NCBI GenBank assembly: GCA_012931725.1
Contig: WHSA01000808.1
Span: 62,001 to 126,000 of the forward strand
Source: Litsea cubeba
Lineage: Eukaryota > Streptophyta > Magnoliopsida > Laurales > Lauraceae
Length of the DNA: 64,000 nt
Direction: 5' to 3'
Positions 22,137 to 34,093 of the stretch are shown here, one piece after another (the stretch's first letter is position 1; each line of letters begins with the position of its first letter). The notes beneath the pieces are model-generated. The model saw nothing but the letters and a program-made list of their open reading frames with translations. It had not been told where the DNA came from and did not search any database. Position numbers and translations under genes: made by a program.

Positions 22137-22964
22137 TCCCGATGTGCTCTCTTCACTTCGGTGAGAGAGGATGTAGCTTTGTGTGGTTGCCATCTTGACT
22201 GTTCCTTATCCTTGGTACCTCTACTATTTTATATCGTTCATGTTGCTATTTATCAAATGATGCATTATCTTTTATGAAAATTCATTATTTATCTAGGTTT
22301 CACTATGTTTCTAAAGGCATCATTGTTTTGAATTATTGTTGTATCTTTTCATCGACCTGTCAGACCGTCGTGTCTGATCCATTTATTTTGGTACTCAGGT
22401 CCCGAGCTTATTGCCATTGAGGAGGAGCCTGAGGAGGCGGTCGGTGAACCGCAGCGAGTGATTGAGTGGCAAGCCGACGGTGTCATGTAGACATTCGGCC
22501 TTGCCTTGAGAACGTCACATTTTGGGAACTTATGATATCTTTAATTTAGGTTTTGTTGGTTGTATGGTCTTTGTTGACCATTATTTTGGGGCATTAATCA
22601 ACTGATCTTTTGTAATTACACTTAACTTTACTTTTAGGGAATTATGCTTATGATCATTGCTCATTCTGATATCTTATCATGTTAATCATAGGTCAATCTC
22701 ATTTATGGGATGGAACAACATTATTATGATTTGCTACACGCTTCCGCAATCTTGAGAATGTGTTCGATATGGTTGTATGTGAGATGATGTGCAAAGATAA
22801 TCCTCACCGCGGAACCCTGTGGGAAATCACGTGCACGGATAAATGCTCTTTTAATTCCGTGTGCGGTTTAGCCAAAGAGATGCACGTGGCGCGGCATCAT
22901 CACCGTCCCGATCCCGGACTTGGCCTATTTTCCCCTAGTCCCGGTCCGGGGTCGCGACACTATA

Positions 22965-25900
22965 AGTATAGGAACACATACAAATACTAGAACTACATAT
23001 ATAGGAACGCAAGCACTTGTCGAAACACTATTCTTTCTGCAACTCGATTTGCTGGTTTTTCTACTGCTGGCTAGCTCCTAAGCTTTCCTGCTGCCTTTTT
23101 CAATGCCTCTCCCACTGCTTTCATTGCCGATGCCTCCACCTCTGCTAGTGGTTTTGTGGATTCACCTACTTATGCCTGGGGCTCAAGCCCTTATGGATAA
23201 ATAGGTGGTTCTGAATCAAGGGACTCTGCTGCCCCCGTATAGTGACTCTCTGCTGCTTGTACTTAGCTGTTTGCTCCTGCCTTTGTATCTGCTATGAGTG
23301 AATCTACTCCGGCTCTGGGTGAAACAACCACTGCGATTGCCTTTGACCATACCTTTACCTATGCCTATACTCATACCTTCCAGTTGCATATCCAGAGCGA
23401 GTAGTTACTTCAGTAGAGCCGGTTGATTCCGGCGATTCTGTTGATGAAGCAGTCAATGAAGAAATACATGGTTGAGTCAGTTGAAGAAGCAAAGGCAGGA
23501 GCAAAGGTATAGACACCAGTCAATCCAGCAACAGATTAAGTAGTCGAAGAAGCAGTCGACCGAGCAATAGATCATGTCAATTCAGCAGAAGTAGATATAG
23601 AACCAGCTTCCCCACCACTACCTCCACCAGCAGCAGCATAAGGCCTAGTTCTAGATCCTCTACCTGCAAAGGTAATAGTGCCTACAGCAGCACTACCTAA
23701 AGTAGCAAAGCAAGTAGCAGCAGTGGAAGTCACAGTATAAGTAGCAGAGTAAGCTAGAGACAGAAGCAACGAGAAAGGCAGGAGCAGAGCCAGAAGCTTC
23801 CCACCTACTGCCATCTTGCTCAGATAGAGAGCCAGTTCTCTTCATCCATTTATATAAGTGCCACCTTGCCTAGCATCTCTTACAGTTCGTATAGCAGCAT
23901 ACCTTCAATTTCGAGATCCAGAGCATCCACTTGAAATTCAGAGAACCATTTCCAGTTCCATTTCGTGAGCCATAGCCCGTAGATAAAGGGAGGCTGTTCC
24001 TTGGGGTGGGTTAGGGGAAATCCAGGCAATGTTGAATTGATAAATCAATGTGCCGGGCCGGCTATGGAAATGAAAATGGATTCTTGATCTCGATCTGGGA
24101 TTGGATTTTGGTCCATTTCATATGCAACCGGGCGTTCTGCTATGGTATGGCAGAATATGCACCTTGCTCTGCTACAGGCACCGGATCTGCTTTCTGCTTA
24201 CTCTTCGGTTGCTTTTGTCTTTGTGTTTGCTCCCGGGATCTCGAACTCATTCAGCCATTAGCCCCGGTGGTATAGCTCTTTGTACGGAGCGGGCCGGTGT
24301 CCGAAAGAATGGTCCCCGATGATGGGCTGGTAGGCCTCGGTTCGTTATCGTTATGGTTCACATAGTCTGGTCTCCGGTGATAGGAGGCAGAGATGCTGGG
24401 GCGGGTCAAAGGATTGGGGCCGTACCAATAGTGACTAATTTCTGACGATTGGTTTGCCACGTCATATGATCCATGTCTAGGAATCGACCTCATGTGTTGA
24501 TCCAGTTTATGTTGACCAAGTGGACCCACTTATTGTTGAACCATTTCAAAATTGAGATACTGTAGTAGCAACAGGTCTAGTCGATCTTATTGTTGACCAA
24601 GTTTACTAATAATTAATAAGCTAAGTCCTAGGTAACATAAGGGTTAAGGCACCATCTGAAAGACAGGCTTTATAAGTGGGTCAAGTGAAAGCCGTCCCTA
24701 CATACAGAGCCCACCTACATCCACCACGCGCGTTAGGCTCGGATTGAAACATATACTATCGGGTTAATATTGGGGGAGGGGATCCCTAAGGCTAAACGGC
24801 GAAGGCCAAGAGAAAGCGTAGGTATACAACACTCAACACCTAACGTACAGCGCAATCCAAAGCCAGCAAGAGCTTGGGCAACGTAGAGTTAAGCCGTATC
24901 GCCCTATCTAGTAAGTTAGCGCAATTACCACGTTTTTCAGCAGAAATGACGTCCACTAACGCGCTACGGCCGGAACAAGCAGCTCCGAAAACTCCAGTGC
25001 GCGCTAGCGCACCTTACTCAATAGGGCTTTCGAGCCAGATGGCTCTCAGCCGTAGTTTGCAGCTTGAAAGCCAATCCATAGTTTGCTGGCACTAGCGCCT
25101 CTATTATTTTTTGGCTAGTGACGGCTAGCACGCAACGGCTTATTTTTAAGCCAGCAAGCCGCAAGAGTAGGCCAAAAAGACGTATCGCGCAAGAGCGCTC
25201 AAGTGCCCTATCTTATGTAATAAAGGGGCTCGAAAGCTATGAAGAAAGTCGAACTTGCTCTAATCGACCTGTAAAATAGGTGTGGTGAGGTATTGGGTGA
25301 AGTCCTGCAACGATTCGTTAAAGATGAATGATTTGAATGAATTCCGGGAAGGGGGATGGGAATCAAAGAATGGAATCCCCCCTGGAAAGGCTTGAATCCA
25401 AAATGAATTGCCGTTACTATCTAAGCGATTGATGTACTTTTCCTCCTTTCTGCCTACTACCCGCAGCGAAAGACATGGAATAGCTAATGATTCATCTAGA
25501 ATGAAATGAATTCATTCCGCTGGGACTAGATTGAGACTTCTCTACTTGACAGTTCTCCACCTCATATGCTTCCCTAAACCGAGATGCCTCGAGAGGAATA
25601 TTCGACTACGGGAGTTTTGGGCATCCATGAGATGAGCTTTCATCCAGTCTAGATGAGCACCTTTGGGGAGGGGGAAGGAGATGATGAATTAGTGCCACGG
25701 GAAGAAGGATTCTCGGATACTTTGATCTGGAGAATCCAACCACTGGACATCAAGCCCGGTCTGGTGCACATCGAGCCGGAGATGAAGGGACGGATACTAG
25801 CCTTTACACTCCTAAAGTTGACTGGCGAGGTCTCTCGAGCCTGCTGACCACCAACAAAAGAATAGACTATCAAACCAGAAAGAAACCTTCCTTCAAACGA

Positions 25901-26639
25901 AAACCAAGATCGTAGACTTTTTATTCGGTTTCACCTTTAATCAAATGTCTTAAATCTGTGTTCTCTCAATCAATAGGACGGCTGCTAATAGGTAGGTTGT
26001 TCCTATACACCTAGGGTGGACTTCTATGGTTCACACTGCGCACAACCGGACTTACTAGACTCAAGAGTACCTAACTCTAACGGAAACGATCAATCCCGTT
26101 GCCACATCGAAACCCCGTAAAATTGGTGACAAAGCAATTTCCCTTCTAACGAGCCCACTGAAAAGTGACAACTTGTCAAAACCCCGTCTTTTTGGCATAA
26201 AGACCGATTCCACTCATAAGAGGGAGATCAGAACGATCTGAGTTTATGAAACCCGTGTTTTTGGCCTCAATTGCTTTTCCACTCATAAGAGCTCGTTCAA
26301 AAGTGACGACAGTCAAGAAAGCCCGTCTTTTTCATTAAAAAAGAGATAGAGGGCATGGCGCGAAGGATCCAAAAAAGGGTCTTTCGGAAAAGGCCCGGCT
26401 TCAATCTATTCCTATTCGTTTGTTTGGATATGCAGCTCCCTCAACTGTACTATCTTGAGGATAAATAGCAAGCTTGTCTTCCATTTAGGAACTTGAGAGT
26501 ACTTCTATACCGTATCTTTACTCTCTCGAGCTTTAGCCAAATCAGACTTCGCCCTTCACTTTAGGTTAGTAAGAAAAAGGGTTCAAGCGCTTGAAAGCCA
26601 AGTAAGGCTAGGACTCCTTTAGGCTTAGGCCTTTGAACA
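22965..26639. other. NUMT part 3, no identifiable gene
   Basis: Mitochondrial-type intergenic sequence. The stretch 23030-23820 is built of degenerate CTGCC/CCTATGCC-type words, giving low-complexity frames such as the Ala/Gly/Ser-rich one at 23572-23814 minus. The stretch 24890-25240 has many GCGC, TAGCGC and CCTATCTAGTAAG-like repeats. The stretch 26100-26345 contains repeats of CCCGTCTTTTT and TTCCACTCATAAGAG. No conserved gene was recognised. Confidence 0.6.
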
Positions 26640-27756
26640 TTGATTCTATTCTCTCTCCTGAAGAAGGGTGGAGGGATGCTCACTGTTGCTTTATATTTAA
26701 AACAGTGTTCATCTTCTCTGATGATCGCCTACGGAGGTGATCATCGACCTCACGGTCTACTTCCTCATCCAGTGTCACTGACTCGTAGGGGCATGCCACG
26801 GATCATACCGGCGTTTCACCGTCATATGATTCGTGCTCATGATTCCAAGGCTGATCTATTGGTTAAATGGTACCTCTCTTTATTCTCGTTGTATAGAATA
26901 ATCTTATTAGCAACGAGAGTGAGAAAAAGTACTTTTTCATCATTAGTGACCCCTGTGGATAATATATCTCGCACAGTAGGTTTGGTAGGATCTATGAAGG
27001 ATCATGTTCCTATGCTGTTCGCAAGGTATGTGCCTCGCCTCCGCTCCATTCCTCTTCATCAGGGAATGGTTTGGGAGCCTACCTGGAAGACAGTCCCGAC
27101 TATGGCTTTAGCTAATCGTGAACTGGCTAAGCATCACGCTGGTACTGGTTCGCGGTGGAGTGGGCCCGTAAGGTCCTTCTTCCCAGCTCTGATGTTTGAG
27201 ATGGCTTCTTATGCATCAGTGTTGCAGTTTATACACGCCCAAGGCCAGCAATGGTCTTCGGGAGTGTTATGGCCTCACCGTGTTAGGTATGCTCTTGATA
27301 AATTGAATGAGCATTTTACCAATACTGACTTAGAAGAGTTTGAACGGCGAATAGGTCCGTTTCTTCCTACTTCTGAACAGCTTGGACTACCTATGGTTAC
27401 CGGTCGTCTAGGTCAGACGATTCAGCAAGGTACGAAGCGAAGGTTGTTTTCTATGGGTAATTATATTAACCAACGCCTTTTGCACCCGCTTCATCAGTGG
27501 TGTGCGTCTGTGCTTAAAATGATTCCCATGGAGGGCACCTTCAACCAGGAGGCGCCCCTCGATCGCTTGAAAGGGTGCTCCGTCTGTTATTGCTTTGACT
27601 TAAAGTCTGCAACAGACAGATGGCCGCTCCTAATCATGCACGAGATGATTTCTTATTTATTTGGGAAATCTTTTGCTTCCGCAGCTGTGAACTCAGCGTT
27701 GGCCGCTGCTTTATTTGAGGTTCCGTTTGTCCGTAATAGGCAACCGGTCCCGATAA
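26640..27756 (+). pseudogene. endogenous mitovirus-type RNA-dependent RNA polymerase, 3'-truncated
   Basis: A stop-free frame of about 370 codons has the hallmark order of mitovirus RdRps: a GGD/LLP...LTRRG region, then GMPRIIPAFHR, and further on the acidic polymerase motif in CYCFDLKSATDRWPL. Mitoviruses are capsidless RNA viruses of mitochondria whose only gene is the RdRp, and fragments of it are well known in plant mitochondrial genomes. The similarity stops near LFEVPFVRNR at about 27750, before the region that would hold the GDD catalytic motif. The open frame continues to 27932 only through unrelated sequence (an unidentified 90-bp stretch and the reverse strand of psbD). The gene is therefore truncated and cannot encode an active polymerase. 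No stop has accumulated in the viral part. Confidence 0.85.
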
Positions 27757-27843
27757 ACAGGGCTGAAATTGAGGCTCATTACACAGAAGGAATTCCTTTT
27801 GATAAAAGTCAATTAGTTAAGGGTCCTTCTTGTGTAGCGTTTG

Positions 27844-28058
27844 TAGCAGGGCAGCACCCAATACGCCGGCAACTCCCATCATATGAAATGGGTTCAACGT
27901 CCAATTATGAAACCCTTGAAAAAAGAGGATGAATCGAAATATAGCTGCTACACCAAAACTAGGTGCAAAGAACCAACCAGACTGACCTAGTGGATAAATC
28001 AGAAATACAGAAACAAAAACGGCAATTGGGGCAGAGAAGGCGATTGCATTATAAGGTC
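27844..28058 (-). pseudogene. psbD: plastid psbD (photosystem II D2) fragment
   Basis: Read from 28058 down, the sequence encodes PYNAIAFSAPIAVFVSVFLI, then PLGQSGWFFAPSFGVAAIFR and further to NPFHMMGVAGVLGAALL. This is the third to fourth transmembrane region of the photosystem II reaction-centre protein D2, roughly residues 140-210 of 353. The reading frame is intact in this piece, but both ends are cut. Plastid pieces in plant mitochondrial genomes are common, so it most likely came in with the NUMT rather than directly from the plastid. It directly abuts the truncated mitovirus gene. Confidence 0.9.
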
Positions 28059-28463
28059 ACGGCTGCATTTAGGAGTGCCTCGTGGATGGGGAAGGAAGAG
28101 AGAGCGTCACCCAAATTATCATAAATAAAGAGAGGAATCAATTCGCTCTTTTCTAACGGAGTTCCGCACCTGGACTCAAACCATACCTCGAGGAGAAGGT
28201 AGCTGAAAGAGCGCTTCCCCGAGAGACATAGTTCGAAAGGGTGCATCTCATGTCTTTCTTGGTTGGAAAACCCAACCAGCAATTTCCGAAGAAGAAGTCT
28301 CTCTTTTTTTTGGGGGGGAGCAGAGCAGTCAAATAATTTACGGACAAGAATGACCGAAAAAGACCGAATTAATCATAATAATCCACCTCAGGTGTCCGAA
28401 AGAAGCGATTCCACTAGGGAGTCAGTGCAGGGTGGAGGAAGGAAACGAAAGAATCTCAATTTT

Positions 28464-30032
28464 ACGACAAATCCGGTCCGATGGCTGTTCTCCACTAACC
28501 ACAAGGATATAGGGACTCTCTATTTCATCTTCGGTGCCATTGCTGGAGTGATGGGCACATGCTTTTCAGTACTGATTCGTATGGAATTAGCACGACCCAG
28601 CGATCAAATTCTTGGTGGGAATCATCAACTTTATAATGTTTTAATAACGGCTCACGCTCCTTATATTTATGGTATCGATTAGGTGATCTGGTTATTGTCT
28701 GGTTCCGATTCTGATAGGTGCACCTGACATGGCATTTCCACGATTAAATAATATTTCATTATGGTTGTTGCCACCAAGTCTCTTGCTCCTATTAAGCCCA
28801 GCCTTAGTAGAAGTGGGTAGCGGCACTGGGTGGACTGGTCTATCCGCCCTTAAGTGGTATTACCAGCCATTCTGGAGGAGCAGTTGATTCAGTAATTTCT
28901 AGTCTTCATCTATCAGGTGTTTCATCCATTTTAGGTTCTATCAATTTTATAACAACTATCTCCAACATGCGTGGACCTGGAATGACTATGCATAGATCAC
29001 CCCTATTTGTGTGGTCCGTTCCAGTGACAGCATTCCCACTTTTATTATCACTTCCGGTACTGGCAGGGGCAATTACCATGTTATTAACCGATCGAAACTT
29101 TAATACAACCTTTTCTGATCCCGCTGGAGGGGGAGACCCCATATTATACCAGCATCTCTTTCGGTTCTTCGGTCATCCAGAGGTGTATATTCCCATTCCG
29201 CCTGGATCCGGTATCATAAGTCATATCGTATCGACTTTTTCGGGAAAACCGGTCTTCGGGTATCTAGGCATGGTTTATGCCATGATCAGTATAGGTGTTC
29301 CTGGATCTCTTGTTCGGGCTCATCATATGTTTACTGTGGGCTTAGACGTTGATACGCGTGCCTACTTCACCGCAGCTACCATGATCATAGCTGTCCCTAC
29401 TGGAATAAAAATCTTTAGTTGGATCGCTACCATGTGGGGAGGTTCGATACAATACAAAACACCCATGTTATTTGCTGTAGGGTCCATCTTTTTGTTCACC
29501 ATAGGAGGACTCACTGGAATAGTCCCGGCAAATTCTGGGCTAGACATTGCTCTACATGATACTTATTATGCGGTTGCACATTTCCATTATGTACTTTCTA
29601 TGGGAGCCGTTTTTGCTTTATTTGCAGGATTTCACTATTGGGTGGGTAAAATCTTTGGTCGGACATACCCTGAAACTTTAGGTCAAATCCATTTTTGGAT
29701 CACTTCTTTCGGGGTTAATCCGACCCTCTTTCCCATGCATTTCTTAGGGCTTTCCGGCTATGCCACGTCGCATTCCAGATTATCCAGATGCTTATGCTGG
29801 ATGGAATGCCCTTAGCAGTTCTGGCCCTTATTTATCCGTAGTTGGGATTCGTCGTTTCTTCGTGGTCGTAACAATCACTTCAATCAGTGGAAACAACAAA
29901 AGATGTGCTCCAAGTCCTTGGGCTGCTGAACAGAATCCAACCACACCAGAATGGATGGTACAAAGTCCTCCAGCTTTTCAAACTTTTGGAGAACTTCCAG
30001 CTATCAAGGAGACGAAAAGCTATGTGAAGTAA
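28464..30032 (+). pseudogene. cox1: cytochrome c oxidase subunit I (mitochondrial), nuclear pseudogene
   Basis: The copy is nearly full length, from ACG ACA AAT CCG (ACG in place of ATG, as in plants that create the start by editing) to the usual end ETKSYVK at 30032. Conserved pieces include NPVRWLFSTNHKDIG, the heme/copper His region GHPEVYI and AHHMFTVGLDVDTRAYF. It is broken by a rearranged stretch with net loss at about 28652-28715, a 1-bp insertion near 28838 and another near 29758 that shifts the last quarter into a new frame. No intron is present. Many Leu, Phe and Trp positions read Pro, Ser and Arg (for example HLFRFFGHPEVYIPIPPGSG), the unedited genomic state. The frame is open upstream of the ACG to 28349, but that extension is not cox1. 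Confidence 0.95.
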
Positions 30033-31564
30033 AAGAAGAAAGGTCGCCGACTGCTACTAAGAACCTAACAGAACTTTTCTGATTCATTCCGTTCCAGGAA
30101 CAAGCTACTACCGGGACGTGGATTGGTGGGCTCTAAAACCACTTGTGTAGGTCGGGGCTATCCAACCGCTGTCCAACGGCAGCCTAGAAAGCGGACCCTA
30201 TCTCTTCTCAATTCCTCTCTCCATTGGACCTACTACCGACTTGCCTTTCATCGCGCTTTCCCTTCCACCGACGAGGATCATCAACCAAGGATGTCAGTTA
30301 TTTATCTCGCTCTTCAGTGCGGTAGAGTTTGGCTTCTCTCTCTCCACAGCTATTTGGTACGGAGCTCGCTTCGAGGGCTTCCTTCCCCTCAGCTTATCCG
30401 GCCAGGCGTGTGTTGAGCTATAGTATCCCTGGGTATTTGCCTCCTCATCAAGCTAGTTTGATTGGTTGGTGGGTCCGAAGGCTTGTTCTGATTGACTGAA
30501 TCAGGAGTAGCTCCTATAGGAAGAATAAAAAGGAGCCGCCTTCTCAAGCCGTGTATCGAGAGCATAGGCACATACCTTATCAAGCTTCTTATTAAGAGTG
30601 TTCGGCGCATGAAGCGGCCAATGGGATAGTGGTTTGATTTGTGGATCGCTTCTATCTTCCCTAGTAGCCTAGCCTCTTCTGATCTCATTCCCAGTCCAAG
30701 CTCTGACTTTACCTGATGACTCTGTGTGTGGACCAATGGCAGAGCACTTGTGGCGTTAACCAGTATCGATCTCAGACTCAGAGCACTTTGTTCACCCCCA
30801 AGAAGTTAGCCCAGGCATTAGTTGCTGAAGCTTGGACGGACTCCCTGAGTGACTCATCCTTGTTTCAAAACCACCACCCAGTCAACAAGGCATACTTGCT
30901 CACTGCGATCTCTAGCACAGTCTCATTCGTACCGACCCTCTACGGACGGGGTCAAGAGTGCCTTGCCGTTGCTGTCGCGTATCCAACCACCCTATCGGTA
31001 TCACCTACGCTACTCATTTCTGACCCCCACCTTCTTGGTTTCGATATCCTATATGGAACTATCAGTCAGAGCTCCGAAATGACTTTCCCTCATAAACCTT
31101 CACTTCATCCTCATCGTCCGTTAGCTAGCCCTACTTGTCTTTTGACTCGGAAAAGGCAGTGAAATCCCTTTTATACTATATGGAACAACTAGGCCAACTA
31201 CTTGACTTGGCCATTCTTCGGATCAAACACCCCTTCTCCTGCCGAAGTGACGTGCCCAACTACGGGAACTGGTTCACCTCACTCTGCTCGCCCACCATGG
31301 AGTTATGAATGAAGCTCTTTCCCGCGCAGGCAATAGCACTACTTTGTCCCCAGCTTCTCAATGCCAACAAGAATAGGTAACTTGCTGAGCGGAACAAACG
31401 AATGAATGGGTAAAAGCTCTCGCCTGACCGGGGTAAAGAAGGGCCTACCTATTTGGAACTCCACCCCTCGGACTACTTTCCTTCCATACCCATAGGACCA
31501 AGGGCTCGTACCAACCTCACTATTTGAAGACACCGGGCTCTTCACGAAAACAGAGCAAGGGGTA
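30033..31564. other. NUMT part 4, downstream of cox1, no identifiable gene
   Basis: Mitochondrial-type sequence with short overlapping frames (30123-30416, 30716-31162 plus) that lack recognisable domains. The transition to a copia LTR near 31565 marks the right edge of the NUMT. Confidence 0.5.
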
Positions 31565-32007
31565 AGGTGCCTACGTCCACGGGGCAGTAACAACAAGAAC
31601 TTCCACTATGAAACAATGGATACAGGTACAAGAGATACACAACCTCAAGAACACCACTTGAAGGAAAACCCTATCTCTCACACTTGTTTTTCTACCTAAC
31701 AACTACACTCTCAACTTGGAGTGGACACACTTCACTCTCTACTTGGATGAAGATGACTGGCTTGAATGAGATGATGAGAATGGGCAAATGGCCTCTCCTT
31801 ATATAGGCCAAGAAGGAATCCTCTAGATGGCTTCATTAATGCCCTTCCTCTAACTACTCAAATAAATGCCCTTTCATGAACCTTCTACATTCATCTTGGT
31901 TCATGGGCTTTCACCATCTTTCTGGAACCATTCTAGAAAGCCCTCATAAATTCTACATGGGAGAATATATTTTATAATTGTTTTTTTTTGTCTGGATATT
32001 CTAACAG
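31565..32007 (-). mobile_element. truncated copia LTR
   Basis: On the minus strand it begins TGTTAGAATATCC at 32007 and contains a TATA (GGCCTATATAAGG, near 31799-31811). It runs to CCGTGGACGTAGGCA near 31570, a segment typical of the R/U5 region of copia LTRs. It then stops abruptly at NUMT sequence. No target duplication was found, so the end is truncated. Unrelated to the other copia LTRs in the window. Confidence 0.6.
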
Positions 32008-34093
32008 TATATATATATCTCAAGGGAACCATTTAGATTAAATCTCTTTCGTACATCATTGAATTAAAAAAAAAATCCTCCTAAAGAAGAAGGATATGAT
32101 AAAGCCCTAATTGAAGTAGAATTCCATTATGGGAAGACATTATATTGGAATAAAATCTATATGAGATTTTTTAGGGTTATATCTCACTACTATGAAATTT
32201 AAGAAATTTTCCCGAATTTCGAGAATCACACTTGAATAGTGGAAGAGTGCTAGAAACCCCAAAAGATAATCATGTGGTCAGGATAAATTATAACAACGAT
32301 TGCATAGAGTTGGATACTCTAAAATGTATCCGATAGGTGGAAAAGAAGAAAATTTTCGATATGTAGAAATTTTTTATTTTATTTTATTTTTTATGCTTAT
32401 AAAATCGTAATTTTGAAAGTTGACTGAGCCAACTTGAACTCTCATGGCACCTACCATTTGGAATTGGCCCCCCAACCAATCCAATGAAACAAGGGCCAAA
32501 ACTAATTTTTTTCCCATTGTCATGGAGCGAAAAGATGTAAAAGGTTTTTGGAGGTCCTTATGAATTTATTCTGAAAGATAATGACCACTTTTTATGAAAG
32601 ACTGGGCCCCTTTTTTTATCAGAATTCCAAGAATTCATGTCTGGGAGAATTTCAAATTCTCCAAAAGTTGTCCCCTTAGGTGGAATTCCAAATTTCTCTT
32701 TTTGATGGAGGATTTGAAATCCCAACAAATGGTATAGAGAGTGAAATTCCAAGAACTCCAGAAGGTCTTTTGGGTGGTTGGAATTTGAAACTCTGATAAA
32801 AGAAACACAACATTTCAAATGTCAGGGGACAAGATGTCACATCATATCCAAAAAATCCCAACCTCCCAAATTCTAGTCATAACAGGCCCTTAGCTTTGAC
32901 AAACTATAGTTGCTGCTGCTCATTCACAACTCGAAAAAACAAACAAATACAACCACCTATTATTGTTGACGGTCGTTCTTCTTCATTTAAAACGCTTGTA
33001 TTTTAAATTCTCGATTTATAGGGCACCATATTCAATTTTAAGAAATCTCTTTTGATCATTTCTCATTAATTCTAGGGATTCTTGGGGATCTAGTGTATGA
33101 CTCGGCCCGATTCAGCCTAGTCGAGTCAACTGAGGGGGAGCCTTATCTCCCCGAGTCCAAGTTTTAAAACCTTGCATATAAAATCTAGAGAGATTCAAGG
33201 TCAGATCATTTCCAAGATTTTAAATTTCAAGCTCTAAAATATGGTTCGTTTTGAGAGGGAGACCCACCAGTTATCTAGAGTTTAGTATACCATATTTTTC
33301 AGACCACAATTCAGAAGTTGATAACTTGGTTAAAGAAATGTTATAACATGATTGTGCATGCAAATCATATCCATCCCTTAGTGTGCCTGTTAATAATTTG
33401 CCCTATCCTTTCCGGAGTTGTTTTATGCATGCACGAGCAACAGAGGAGCGCTTCACATTAGGGAGCAGGCAATAGCCACCTAACAGCTTGTTAGACACAT
33501 TCACTTTTCTCACCTAACAGCTTGTTAGACACATTCACTTTTCTCCAAACGGCAAGATGCATTTCCTTTTCTCAAGGAGAATATGAGAATTGTTTCGCCA
33601 AATTTGATGGTATGTTTGTTTTGGCTATAACTATTATAATATATTAAAGAGAAGGGTTTTTGGATTAGATTTTGACCATAACTTCATACTTTTGAATAAC
33701 AGTTATTCCCACTATCTCAAACCACTTTACCTCTATTCCCACATTTTATTCAATTTCATTCTCTTGTTAGTTATCCCTTGTTTATAATTCCTCAATTATC
33801 AACTCCCATCCACTTAACTTTTAACATGCAGTGCTCATGTAAATTACCACTTTTCTTCTTATTTTTTTCTATTTTTTTCAACAACTCGTTTTCTCCTTAT
33901 TCTCCTATTACCTTTCTAACTTACTTCTCCTATCCTCTTTCAACTGAACTTCTAATTGATTTGCAAAAATAGGTATTTTGATAGTCTTTTCTCCTTTTGC
34001 TTTTTCTATAATTTTGTTAAAAATTCAAATTTTTAGTGCTTGTTGGAAGGAATGTAATCTCATGCTAAATTATGGCATTAATGAAATAAAGGT
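32008..34093. other. AT-rich intergenic DNA, nothing recognised
   Basis: No significant ORF, RNA gene or element ends were found. Short homopolymer runs are common. This may be unique host DNA or very old repeats; it is the only stretch in the window not assigned to mobile or organellar sequence. Confidence 0.5.
33477..33544 (+). repeat. perfect 34-bp tandem duplication
   Basis: Copies at 33477-33510 and 33511-33544 are identical, beginning CACCTAACAGCTTGTTAGAC. The unit includes the inverted repeat TAACAGCTTGTTA. Confidence 0.9.

Larger units (their letters stand above)
19890..22959 (+). mobile_element. solo LTR (3070 bp) of a long-LTR Ty3/gypsy-type family
   Basis: It begins TGTAAGACCCCGACCC and ends GGGGTCGCGACA, with the target duplication CTATA at 19885-19889 and 22960-22964. 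It has the same ends and internal landmarks as the solo LTR at 5877-9326, in opposite orientation. A TATA box lies about 0.5 kb in, followed by a CT-rich leader containing AAAACCCTA-type words. It lies in mitochondrial-type sequence. No protein domain is seen, so the internal region was lost by LTR-LTR recombination. Assignment to gypsy rests on length and 5-bp duplication only. Confidence 0.9.
14050..31564. other. nuclear insertion of mitochondrial DNA (NUMT), interrupted by two solo LTRs
   Basis: The segment has mitochondrial-type sequence: balanced base composition, small dispersed repeats around CCTTACTAGATAGGGC, a mitovirus-type RdRp ORF as found in plant mitogenomes, a plastid psbD fragment as in many mitogenomes, and cox1. 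It is not functional mitochondrial DNA: cox1 is frameshifted and two nuclear LTRs with 5-bp target duplications lie inside. Subtracting these gives about 12.7 kb. The ends are estimated from where retrotransposon sequence stops (near 14050) and where a copia LTR begins (near 31565). I could not test whether it is one continuous mitochondrial segment or a mosaic. Confidence 0.82.

Noticed and set aside
23572..23814. Secreted-type protein with hydrophobic N-terminus on the minus strand
   Set aside because: It is a translation of degenerate short repeats (Ala/Gly/Ser/Thr-rich) in the NUMT, not a conserved gene.
28349..28463. N-terminal extension of cox1 from an upstream ATG
   Set aside because: The frame is open but the residues do not resemble cox1. 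The ACG at 28464 is where the conserved protein starts.
14050..31564. Interpretation as a genuine mitochondrial genome region with nuclear insertions
   Set aside because: cox1 is broken by several indels, and two LTRs with target duplications plus flanking gypsy and copia elements place it in the nucleus.
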